NCBI GenBank assembly: GCA_017616705.1 | Contig: JAFZXQ010000047.1 | Span: forward strand, 1-5,464 | Length of the DNA stretch: 5,464 nucleotides | DNA from: Clostridia bacterium | GTDB lineage: Bacteria > Bacillota > Clostridia > Christensenellales > UBA1242 | Reading direction: 5' to 3' | Part shown: piece after piece, positions 1 through 5,348 of the stretch | Numbering within the stretch: position 1 is the first letter of the stretch | How the letters are laid out: the number at the start of each line of letters is the position of its first letter | Translations under genes and position numbers: made by a program | Notes under the pieces: model-generated | Databases searched by the model: none | The model's input: only the letters and a program-made list of their open reading frames with translations | Told to the model about the DNA's origin: nothing

Positions 1-1
1 A

Positions 2-136
2 ATTTATTTAATATTTAACATTAGCATAACTATTACAGCCTTAATTAGCGTTATAATTTATGCCGCATTGCTTATAATCTTCACTTGCCTATTATTTACA
101 ACCGGCCAAAAACTTTTCGCCAAATTAAAACAATAA
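2..136 (+). CDS. C-terminal end of an unidentified membrane protein (partial)
   Basis: This frame is open from the left edge for 44 codons to a TAA at 134-136. The translation is protein-like: one long hydrophobic stretch rich in Ile, Leu, Thr and Ala (about residues 7-34 of the fragment), consistent with a last transmembrane helix, followed by a short basic tail ending KLFAKLKQ. A bidirectional hairpin terminator begins about 14 bases after the stop, where the end of a plus-strand gene would be expected to have one. The gene converges on the murE-ftsW operon and on the inserted 506-aa gene. The family cannot be recognised from a single helix; multi-helix transporters and lipid flippases often end this way, but that is only a guess. 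The gene start lies outside the window. Confidence 0.6.
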   Translation: MYLIFNISITITALISVIIYAALLIIFTCLLFTTGQKLFAKLKQ

Positions 137-146
137 AAATCAAAAC

Positions 147-174
147 AAAAAAACAGGGCTATGCCCTGCTTTTT
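147..174. terminator. Bidirectional intrinsic terminator with a stop codon in the hairpin
   Basis: A perfect 6-bp GC-rich stem (CAGGGC at 154-159 pairing with GCCCTG at 163-168) closes a TAT loop. On the plus strand it is followed by C and five Ts (170-174), suitable for ending the plus-strand membrane gene. On the minus strand it is followed by seven Us (complement of 147-153), suitable for ending minus-strand transcription. The TAG stop of the ftsW remnant lies in the hairpin at complement 159-161. As the first strong terminator downstream of the 506-aa gene, it probably ends that transcript today, although it appears to have evolved as the terminator of an ftsW gene. Confidence 0.85.
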
Positions 175-256
175 GATTGTTTGTTTATATTTAATACAAC
201 CCCTATTGCACTCATAAAAACCCTAAACTTGTTGAGCCTGCCGAGATGAACGGAAG
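159..256 (-). pseudogene. Displaced, frameshifted 3' fragment of ftsW
   Basis: The minus strand reads L-P-F-I-S-A-G-S-T-S-L, then one base is missing, and in the next frame F-M-S-A-I-G-V-V-L-N-I-N-K-Q-S-K-S-R-A and TAG (159-161). This matches residues 342-352 and 355-373 of the intact FtsW in this window with only two substitutions (Q369 to S, V373 to A). The deletion lies where the intact gene has TTGGTGG and this copy has TTAGGG. Similarity stops abruptly at about 256, just upstream of the Leu-Pro-Phe codons; beyond that the sequence is AT-rich and unrelated to ftsW. There is no start codon or upstream body, so it cannot make FtsW. It is best read as the 3' end of an ftsW gene cut off by insertion of the 506-aa gene region. 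A decayed tandem duplicate is less likely, because the differences are mostly synonymous. Confidence 0.85.
167..256. repeat. Left copy of imperfect direct repeat (ftsW 3' end)
   Basis: Direct-repeat partner of 1939-2029. A hand alignment gives 16 mismatches and one single-base gap over 91 columns (about 80% identity). The longest shared blocks are TTGTTTGTTTAT, CATAAAAACC and AAACTTGTTGA. The two copies have the same orientation and enclose the 506-aa gene, like the left and right ends of an integrated segment. Confidence 0.85.
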
Positions 257-291
257 TTAAAAATATTTAAAAGTATGTTTTAATTCAAATA

Positions 292-317
292 TTTAAAGAT
301 TATTGCTTTAAATCTTT
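292..317 (-). other. Weak AT-rich hairpin over the stop codon of the 506-aa gene
   Basis: Two alternative 7-bp stems compete here: 292-298 with 306-312, and 295-301 with 311-317. They overlap the TAA at 308-310. Both stems are almost entirely A-T, and on the minus strand no clean U-tract follows, so this is at best a poor terminator or a 3'-end stabilising hairpin. A short repeat, AAATATTTAAA, occurs at 261-271 and again at 287-297. The GC-rich hairpin at 147-174 is the more credible terminator for this gene. Confidence 0.3.
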
Positions 318-1828
318 GTATTTTCTTGTGACTCTTTTAAATATGTACACTTAAAATCCTCTAAGAGTTCATCTTCAAACATTAAAAGCTTATCTCTAGA
401 AATTTCAGCATCAAACACTACATTACCTGATTTATCACAATCTTTAAAATGATATACTCCATTTTGAAATTTAAAATACTCTGAATGAACTAAACAATTT
501 CTAATAAATGCAGTATTCTCACTAGCCTGAAAAACATCATAAACACTATAATTTTTGTTTGAACTTTTAATTGTAAAATACTTTGAAATCCCAACACTTT
601 TCCATTTGTCTGAAATTTTAAATTTCTCCACTAAATAATTGCAAACGTAATTTACATACGCCCTATCTGCATATTCACAAATATCATCCATATAAATATA
701 GGAAAAATCGTCAAGTATTTTATCAACAAAATCCTTAACGCTAAGATTTCCATATAAACTAGATGTTAAAGTAGCAAGAGAGCCAAATCTATCAAATCCA
801 GCCATGTATACAGGCACTTTACATTCTATTGCTTCTGCAATGTTTAGTCTATTAGTATTGTTCCCTTCTGTTGCTGATTCACACGCAAACTTTATAAATT
901 TATTATTACAATATATATCTTTGTCAAAATCAATTATGTTTATATTTTTTATTTCAACACCAATATAATTTAAAATCGCCTTATATACATCAATGGATTC
1001 ATTTTTTCCCTTATTTTTAAACACAAAATTTGAATTAATCATTCCAATTTTGTCCCCAGCACTTAATTTATAACCAGCATGTTCAACGCTTTCAATATAG
1101 TCTTTAAGCTTTCTGGCATATTCTTTTATATCCTTAGGAATTTTATTACTTGTTAAGAGTTTACTATCAGATTTACCATTTACTATGGACAGCTTAAAAG
1201 CAGTTTTATAAGGAGGTTCTATTTCATTAAAAAGTATAGGACAACTCAATCCACTAATTTGATTATATAAACGAGGCAAGTTTAATGGTAAATTTACAAC
1301 GCCAGAACCATCAATTTCAATTTCAATTTTGCCACCCCACATTTTCAAGATTATTTTTTCCAAGTCAAAATCAATATCAAATTTACCATGAGAAATACCA
1401 TTACGAATGAACTTTAGAAAATTTGTGTTAAAGTCTTTTAGTATATTGTCATCATCCCTTTTTATTTTATATAAATTGGAGAAATTAAATTCTGAATTAT
1501 TCTCATCACTCAAGAACAATGATAAAGAACCATTATTTTTGCCAAAAACCTTAAAATCATCCCAATCCAGCGTATAACTAAATAACCCAAACACCAAAAT
1601 AAACTGCCTTATTGTCTTATCATCAACGTTCTTTAAAAAATTGTAGAGAGGTTCAAACGCTAATCTTATTTTTCTTCTCACTATAAAGTCACTTGAATTA
1701 TAAGTTTTCATTTCTTCGATTACAAAATCATCGTTATAAGCGTCTATATTTAACTTTACTTCTTTTAAAACATCAACATATTTTTTCATTTTTTCAGCGT
1801 ACATAAATAGTTCCTCATTTGATGCCAT
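308..1828 (-). CDS. Putative dual-HEPN ribonuclease, 506 aa, defence or toxin-like
   Basis: No full-length family is recognised. Two R-x4-H motifs stand out: R142-N-G-I-S-H147-G and R443-N-C-L-V-H448-S, each immediately preceded by F-I. R-N-x-x-x-H is the catalytic signature of HEPN RNases; the two motifs are 301 residues apart. Each is preceded by a stretch that looks helical and followed by a segment alternating hydrophobic and charged residues (about 158-173 and 458-475), suggesting two similar halves joined by a lysine-rich middle (about 215-330). There is no signal peptide or membrane segment, so it should be cytoplasmic. From the family one infers RNA cleavage, with the two HEPN sites possibly combining into one active site as in Cas13, but at 506 aa it is smaller than described Cas13 proteins and no CRISPR array is seen. 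The start is ATG at 1828 behind a nine-G run; TAA is at 308-310. It stands alone between two copies of the ftsW 3' end, suggesting transfer. The HEPN call is fairly firm; the biological role is inference. Confidence 0.75.
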   Translation of the reverse strand: MASNEELFMYAEKMKKYVDVLKEVKLNIDAYNDDFVIEEMKTYNSSDFIVRRKIRLAFEPLYNFLKNVDDKTIRQFILVFGLFSYTLDWDDFKVFGKNNGSLSLFLSDENNSEFNFSNLYKIKRDDDNILKDFNTNFLKFIRNGISHGKFDIDFDLEKIILKMWGGKIEIEIDGSGVVNLPLNLPRLYNQISGLSCPILFNEIEPPYKTAFKLSIVNGKSDSKLLTSNKIPKDIKEYARKLKDYIESVEHAGYKLSAGDKIGMINSNFVFKNKGKNESIDVYKAILNYIGVEIKNINIIDFDKDIYCNNKFIKFACESATEGNNTNRLNIAEAIECKVPVYMAGFDRFGSLATLTSSLYGNLSVKDFVDKILDDFSYIYMDDICEYADRAYVNYVCNYLVEKFKISDKWKSVGISKYFTIKSSNKNYSVYDVFQASENTAFIRNCLVHSEYFKFQNGVYHFKDCDKSGNVVFDAEISRDKLLMFEDELLEDFKCTYLKESQENTKI

Positions 1829-1833
1829 CTAAT

Positions 1834-1842
1834 CCCCCCCCC
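1834..1842 (-). promoter_or_regulatory. Nine-G homopolymer forming the ribosome binding region
   Basis: On the coding strand the start codon is preceded by AGAA, nine consecutive Gs, then ATTAG and ATG. No AGGAGG-type site is present, so the G run, 5 nt from the ATG, must serve as an imperfect Shine-Dalgarno. The other genes here have clear GGAG cores. A run of nine Gs in an AT-rich genome is unusual and is the kind of tract that changes length by slipped-strand replication. It could therefore tune or phase-vary expression of the 506-aa gene. Confidence 0.6.
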
Positions 1843-1857
1843 TTCTCGATTTAATTT

Positions 1858-1887
1858 ATCTTAAAAAAGGATAACATATTTGCACAA
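1858..1887 (-). promoter_or_regulatory. Possible sigma-A-type promoter for the 506-aa gene
   Basis: On the minus strand TTGTGC (complement 1882-1887) and TAAGAT (complement 1858-1863) are separated by 18 bases. The matches to TTGACA and TATAAT are 3/6 and 4/6, so this is weak. Transcription would start near 1851, giving a leader of about 23 nt that contains the G run. A second possible -10, TATACT (complement 1897-1902), has no convincing -35. A promoter is expected somewhere in 1829-1918, because the gene follows the ftsW terminator. Confidence 0.35.
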
Positions 1888-1909
1888 GAAAAAACAAGTA
1901 TAATTTCCT

Positions 1910-1947
1910 AAAAAATACAAAAAGCAGAGCCTAAACTCTGCTTTTTT
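1910..1947. terminator. Bidirectional intrinsic terminator overlapping the ftsW stop
   Basis: A perfect 11-bp stem pairs 1919-1929 (AAAAAGCAGAG) with 1936-1946 (CTCTGCTTTTT) around the loop CCTAAA. On the minus strand the downstream arm runs into U-rich sequence, with six more Us at complement 1910-1915; on the plus strand there is a run of six Ts (1942-1947). The ftsW TAG (complement 1931-1933) lies in the loop, so the last codons of ftsW are part of the hairpin. It should end the murE-mraY-murD-ftsW transcript and separate it from the 506-aa gene. Confidence 0.88.
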
Positions 1948-3052
1948 GTTGTTTGTTTATGTTTAATACTACCCCGATAGCTGACATAAAAACCACCAAA
2001 CTTGTTGACCCGGCACTGATAAACGGAAGCGGCAACCCGGTTGGCGGTATCGAACCGGTAACAACGCAAATATTTAAAATAAACTGAATTGCTATAATGC
2101 TTGTTATTCCTGTTGAAAGCAAGCAACCAAAGCGGTCTTTAGCGTTAAGCGCTGTTTTTATTCCGCGTAATATGATAATAAGAAAAATTAAGCAAACTAA
2201 TGTTGCGCCTAGAAAACCGGTTTCTTCGCCGATTATTGAAAAAATAAAGTCACTTTCAGCAAACGGAAGAAAAAGATATTTTTGCCGAGAGTTGCCAATT
2301 CCAACGCCAAAGAATCCGCCGTTGCCTAATGAATAAAGCGATTGAACAAGTTGAAAGCCTTCCCCTTTTGGCGAACTCCAAGGGTCAAGAAAAGCAATAA
2401 GACGCTTCATTCGATATGGCTCAATAATAATTAAAACAGGAACGAGCGCGATAACGGGAATTAAAATTAAAAGGAAATGCTTAAAAGTTATTCCGCCGGC
2501 AAAGAGCATAACTAAAAGCGAAAAACCAACGAGCATGGTTATGCTCATATTAGGCTCCATAATTATTAGCAAGCAAACAACGGCGCCGGCTAAAACAACA
2601 GGTATTATTCCCTTAATTGATTTAACCTTATCGTAATTTTTAGCAAGCGTTGCGCTAGCAAGCAAGATAAAACTAAACTTTGCTATTTCGCTTGGTTGAA
2701 TTGTAAAAAACCCTAGGTTAACCCACCTTTTTGCGCCATAATTCTCTACGCCAATTTTTGGGATAAAAACAAAGGCTAATAAAACCAGCGAAATAATAAA
2801 AATTGGCCACTTAAACCTTTCTAGTTTATGATAGTCAATCATTGAAAAGGTTATCATTCCGGCTAGGCCGATAACCGCACCAATTATCTGCTTTTTAACG
2901 AAAAAGAACTCGTCGTTATAATGAAGCTGGGCGCTAACAGACGAGGCGCTGTGAACCATAACGCAACCAAAGATAACAAGCAATAAAACTAATACTATTA
3001 AAAGGTAATCAAGTTTTAGGTTTTGCTTCAATTTTTTGCGCAGATTTTTCAC
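1931..3052 (-). CDS. ftsW: Lipid II polymerase FtsW (SEDS family; SpoVE-type possible)
   Basis: A polytopic membrane protein of 373 aa that polymerises lipid II into glycan strands together with a class B penicillin-binding protein, in the division septum (FtsW) or spore cortex (SpoVE). Family landmarks are present: a basic N-terminus then a first helix at about 15-36; G-A-K-R-W-V at 106-111 with Q-P-S-E at 119-122; E166-P-N; E266-S-D268-F with I-I-G-E-E at 273-277, where the Asp corresponds to the catalytic residue of SEDS enzymes; and P-P-T-G-L-P-L-P-F-I-S at 336-346. The last motif continues A-G-S-T-S where many homologues have Y-G-G-S-S. The start is GTG at 3050-3052, chosen because AAGGAGA lies 7 nt upstream; this gives a 44-nt overlap with the end of murD and implies translational coupling. 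murG, the usual next gene in many clusters, is absent; the operon ends here. The last ~31 codons are duplicated at 159-256, so this 3' end may be recombinant. Confidence 0.93.
   Translation of the reverse strand: MKNLRKKLKQNLKLDYLLIVLVLLLVIFGCVMVHSASSVSAQLHYNDEFFFVKKQIIGAVIGLAGMITFSMIDYHKLERFKWPIFIISLVLLAFVFIPKIGVENYGAKRWVNLGFFTIQPSEIAKFSFILLASATLAKNYDKVKSIKGIIPVVLAGAVVCLLIIMEPNMSITMLVGFSLLVMLFAGGITFKHFLLILIPVIALVPVLIIIEPYRMKRLIAFLDPWSSPKGEGFQLVQSLYSLGNGGFFGVGIGNSRQKYLFLPFAESDFIFSIIGEETGFLGATLVCLIFLIIILRGIKTALNAKDRFGCLLSTGITSIIAIQFILNICVVTGSIPPTGLPLPFISAGSTSLVVFMSAIGVVLNINKQQKSRV
1939..2029. repeat. Right copy of imperfect direct repeat (within ftsW 3' end)
   Basis: Partner of the copy at 167-256, same orientation, about 80% identical by hand alignment. 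This copy is in frame inside the intact ftsW. Most differences are synonymous; two serines use codons from different families (AGT against TCG, TCA against AGT). If the 506-aa segment integrated at this site, 1939-2029 is one junction and 167-256 the other. Confidence 0.85.
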
Positions 3053-4325
3053 CTAGTTTCTCCTTAACAACCTTTTCAAAAAATCTGCCACGTTCAGCAT
3101 AAGAAGAAAACTCATCAAAACTAGCGCAGGCTGGGCTTAATAAAACAACATCTTTGCTTTTAGCAAAACTTATTGCTTCGATAATTGCGTCCTTTAATGT
3201 TTTAAATTGGCTAAACGAATTAAACACCGTTGATTTTAGAGCGCTAGCAAGTTTGTTTCTAACCTCGCCAAACGTTATAACATATTTAACATTTTTAGGA
3301 AGGTTATTAGTTAGCAAAGTAAAGTCGCTTTGTTTATCGCTTCCCCCAACTAGCAAAATTATTGGCGAAGAAAAACTTTTAACTGAGGCGAGAGTGCTTG
3401 CAACGTTTGTTGCCTTGCTGTCGTCAATAAAACTGACGCCACCAAACTCGCCAACTTTCTCAATGCGGTGAGAATCAAGTTTAAAGTTTTTAATAACGTT
3501 TAAAACTGATTTATGGTTTCCGCCAGATAAAATTAACATTAAAAGTGCGCAAAGAACGTTTGATTTGTTATGTTCGCCAATAAGCGAAATAACGTTAGAT
3601 TTAGAAATGCAAATTAATTTAAAGTCGTCTTTAAAATATATGTTGCCATTTTTGATAAAACAACCCCTAACCTCTTTTTTAGTTGAAAAATAATATTTGT
3701 TTAGTTTTAAACCTTTTGACTTAGCCATAATGATATCGTCGTCAGCGTTTAAAACGGCATAATCATAACACGTCATATTCTTAAAAATTTTAAACTTTAA
3801 GTTTATGTAATTTTGCATAGTTTTATGGCGGTTAAGGTGATCAGGCGTTATGTTAGTTATTGCAGCAATTTTTGGTTTAAATTTATCAATAGTTTCAAGC
3901 ATAAAACTTGAAACTTCAATTATAACGGCGTCTTGCCTTTTCGCTTTAAGCGCAAAACTTGATAAACTAATGCCAATGTTTCCGCCAACCCATGTTTTCT
4001 TTCTCGTTTTCATCAATTCGCCAAGAAGCCTTGTTACCGTTGTTTTGCCGTTTGTTCCTGTTATTGCATAGTATTGGCTTTTTAAAAACATTGAACCAAG
4101 TTCTAATTCGCTTATAACCTTTATTTTTCTTTTGACGCACTCTTTAACCCATGGGCTAGTTAAACTAACGCCTGGGCTTAAAACAAGAAAAGACAATCCG
4201 TTAAAAAGATTGTCTTCATTATTAAATTCATCGTCATCAACCATAAAAGCAGTATGACCTAGGCTAACTAAAAGATTATATGCCCCAAAACCGCTTTTGC
4301 CTTTGCCGACAATCAAAACTCGCAT
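3009..4325 (-). CDS. murD: UDP-N-acetylmuramoyl-L-alanine:D-glutamate ligase
   Basis: A cytoplasmic Mur ligase of 438 aa that uses ATP to add D-glutamate to UDP-MurNAc-L-Ala. Three regions are visible. The N-terminal Rossmann-like UDP-binding part starts V-G-K-G-K-S-G (6-12). The central ATPase carries the P-loop G90-T-N-G-K-T-T96, G-G-N-I-G (114-118), E137-V-S-S, and P161-D-H-L-N-R-H167. The K177 in N-L-K-F-K-I-F aligns by context with the carbamylated lysine of Mur ligases. The C-terminal domain shows G-E-H-N-K-S-N (250-256), H286-R-I-E, D301-D-S-K-A-T-N307, G-G-S-D-K (327-331) and L-S-P-A-C-A-S-F-D (396-404). All core motifs are intact and length is normal. The ATG at 4323-4325 is 9 nt after mraY; AAGGAGG overlaps the mraY stop with only 4 nt to the ATG. 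The TGA at 3009-3011 lies 44 nt inside ftsW. Confidence 0.96.
   Translation of the reverse strand: MRVLIVGKGKSGFGAYNLLVSLGHTAFMVDDDEFNNEDNLFNGLSFLVLSPGVSLTSPWVKECVKRKIKVISELELGSMFLKSQYYAITGTNGKTTVTRLLGELMKTRKKTWVGGNIGISLSSFALKAKRQDAVIIEVSSFMLETIDKFKPKIAAITNITPDHLNRHKTMQNYINLKFKIFKNMTCYDYAVLNADDDIIMAKSKGLKLNKYYFSTKKEVRGCFIKNGNIYFKDDFKLICISKSNVISLIGEHNKSNVLCALLMLILSGGNHKSVLNVIKNFKLDSHRIEKVGEFGGVSFIDDSKATNVASTLASVKSFSSPIILLVGGSDKQSDFTLLTNNLPKNVKYVITFGEVRNKLASALKSTVFNSFSQFKTLKDAIIEAISFAKSKDVVLLSPACASFDEFSSYAERGRFFEKVVKEKLGEKSAQKIEAKPKT
3059..3065 (-). promoter_or_regulatory. Ribosome binding site fixing the GTG start of ftsW
   Basis: AAGGAGA on the minus strand, inside the murD coding sequence, ends 6-7 nt before GTG at 3052. 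It is the reason for placing the ftsW start inside murD and not at a later codon; the first hydrophobic helix follows about 14 residues downstream, as expected for FtsW. Confidence 0.8.
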
Positions 4326-4329
4326 ATTT

Positions 4330-4336
4330 CCTCCTT
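4330..4336 (-). promoter_or_regulatory. Ribosome binding site of murD overlapping the mraY stop
   Basis: AAGGAGG starts within the TAA of mraY (complement 4335-4337) and leaves a spacer of only four bases (AAAT) before the murD ATG. The overlap of stop and binding site suggests that ribosomes finishing mraY reinitiate on murD. Confidence 0.8.
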
Positions 4337-5339
4337 AAACGAGTTCTGATAAAACACAAACAAAGCCTAAAACCAGCGTTAAAACAACATAGGCCGTTAC
4401 TATTTTTGTTTCGCTAAACCCCTTCTTTTCAAAATGATGATGAAGCGGAGCCATCAAAAAAACTCGTTTCCTTTTCATTTTAAAATATGCAACTTGAATA
4501 ATAACTGACACACTTGACGCAACAAAACATGCTCCAATTATTGGAATAAACAATGAGTTTCGGGAGAAAATGCAAACGCTTGCAATAAGCCCACCTAAAC
4601 TAAGTGAGCCAACGTCGCCCATAAAAACTTTTGCTGGGTTTGAATTGAAAATTAAAAAGGCTAAAAGCGCGCCAATTGTTGAAGCACAAACAATCATTAT
4701 ATTAGTTTGCTCACTAACTAGTTGGGCATTTTCGCCAATATTTCTGTTTGCTAATTGCGCTAACATAACTAGTAAAAATGTGAGCAAAAATGAAACGCTA
4801 ACTCCGCTAGCAAGCCCATCAAGCCCATCAGTTAAATTAACACTATTAGTTGTTGCTAAAAAGATTAAAATTGTAAATGGAATAATAAACGCGCCAATAT
4901 CAATGCTATTTTTTGAAAACGGCAAATTTATTACTCCGCCAATTAACTGGTTTTTATAAACAAAGATTGCAACTGCAACGCTTATTGCTAGTTGGCTAAT
5001 AATCTTTTGGTAAGGCCTTAACCCAAGGTTTTGCTTAAACCTAAACTTAATAAAATCATCAATAAACCCAATTAACGCAAATGAAATGGTAACAATAATT
5101 GTCATAAGAGCCTGAGTTTTAAACCCAGAACTAAAAATAAGGCTAATGACAGCAATGGGAATAATAAAACCGATTCCGCCCATTGTTGGCGTTCCGCTTT
5201 TTCCTTCGTGCATTGTTACGTAATGAAGAATTGTTTGCTTTATTTTTTGCTTTCTTAAAACAAAAATAACAAGCGGAAGCAAAACCAAACTAAAAATAAA
5301 ACACACCAAAAACGCTATTATTAGTTTTGCTTCCACCAT
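4335..5339 (-). CDS. mraY: Phospho-N-acetylmuramoyl-pentapeptide transferase
   Basis: An integral membrane enzyme of 334 aa (typical Gram-positive length) that transfers phospho-MurNAc-pentapeptide from UDP to undecaprenyl phosphate, forming lipid I on the inner face of the membrane. About ten hydrophobic segments are visible. The family motifs are complete: H44-E-G-K-S-G-T-P-T-M-G-G55; the aspartate pair D94-D95 in I-D-D-F-I-K; N168-L-T-D-G-L-D-G-L176; M240-G-D-V-G-S245 with catalytic-site D242; and the H-H-H-F-E box at 300-304. The gene sits 6 nt after murE and 9 nt before murD. The ATG at 5337-5339 is only 3 nt from AGGAG; codon 2 is GTG and would give a 6-nt spacer, so the true start may be one codon later, with no effect on function. 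Confidence 0.97.
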   Translation of the reverse strand: MVEAKLIIAFLVCFIFSLVLLPLVIFVLRKQKIKQTILHYVTMHEGKSGTPTMGGIGFIIPIAVISLIFSSGFKTQALMTIIVTISFALIGFIDDFIKFRFKQNLGLRPYQKIISQLAISVAVAIFVYKNQLIGGVINLPFSKNSIDIGAFIIPFTILIFLATTNSVNLTDGLDGLASGVSVSFLLTFLLVMLAQLANRNIGENAQLVSEQTNIMIVCASTIGALLAFLIFNSNPAKVFMGDVGSLSLGGLIASVCIFSRNSLFIPIIGACFVASSVSVIIQVAYFKMKRKRVFLMAPLHHHFEKKGFSETKIVTAYVVLTLVLGFVCVLSELV

Positions 5340-5342
5340 TTT

Positions 5343-5348
5343 CTCCTA
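5343..5348 (-). promoter_or_regulatory. Ribosome binding site of mraY overlapping the murE stop
   Basis: The minus strand reads TAGGAGAAAATGGTG: the murE TAG merges with AGGAG, followed three bases later by ATG and then GTG as the next codon. The closeness to the ATG leaves open initiation at the GTG. Confidence 0.75.

Noticed and set aside
150..260. A tRNA or tmRNA 3' end as the integration site
   Set aside because: No cloverleaf or TPsiC-like sequence; the repeated segment is clearly ftsW coding sequence plus its hairpin.
257..307. AAATATTTAAA repeats as a CRISPR or iteron array
   Set aside because: There are only two short AT-only copies with 15 bases between them, as expected by chance in such AT-rich DNA.
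308..1828. Calling the 506-aa protein Cas13
   Set aside because: The two R-N-x3-H motifs fit, but size, absence of any array in the window and lack of other recognisable Cas13 sequence do not justify the name.
1908..2126. Open frame of 72 codons on the minus strand over the end of ftsW
   Set aside because: It is an alternative frame inside ftsW and its terminator; FtsW motifs are unambiguous in the other frame.
2097..2336. Open frame of 79 codons on the plus strand
   Set aside because: Antisense to conserved ftsW, with no ribosome binding site or recognisable product.
3009..3052. A frameshift or assembly error at the 44-nt murD-ftsW overlap
   Set aside because: Both frames remain open, a good ribosome binding site precedes the ftsW GTG, and both proteins have normal lengths and motifs.
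3154..3471. Open frame of 105 codons on the plus strand
   Set aside because: Antisense shadow of murD; its hydrophobic look comes from the complementary codons.
3850..4071. Open frame of 73 codons on the plus strand
   Set aside because: Antisense shadow of the MurD ATPase region.
4570..4959. Open frame of 129 codons on the plus strand
   Set aside because: Antisense shadow of mraY; no independent coding signal.
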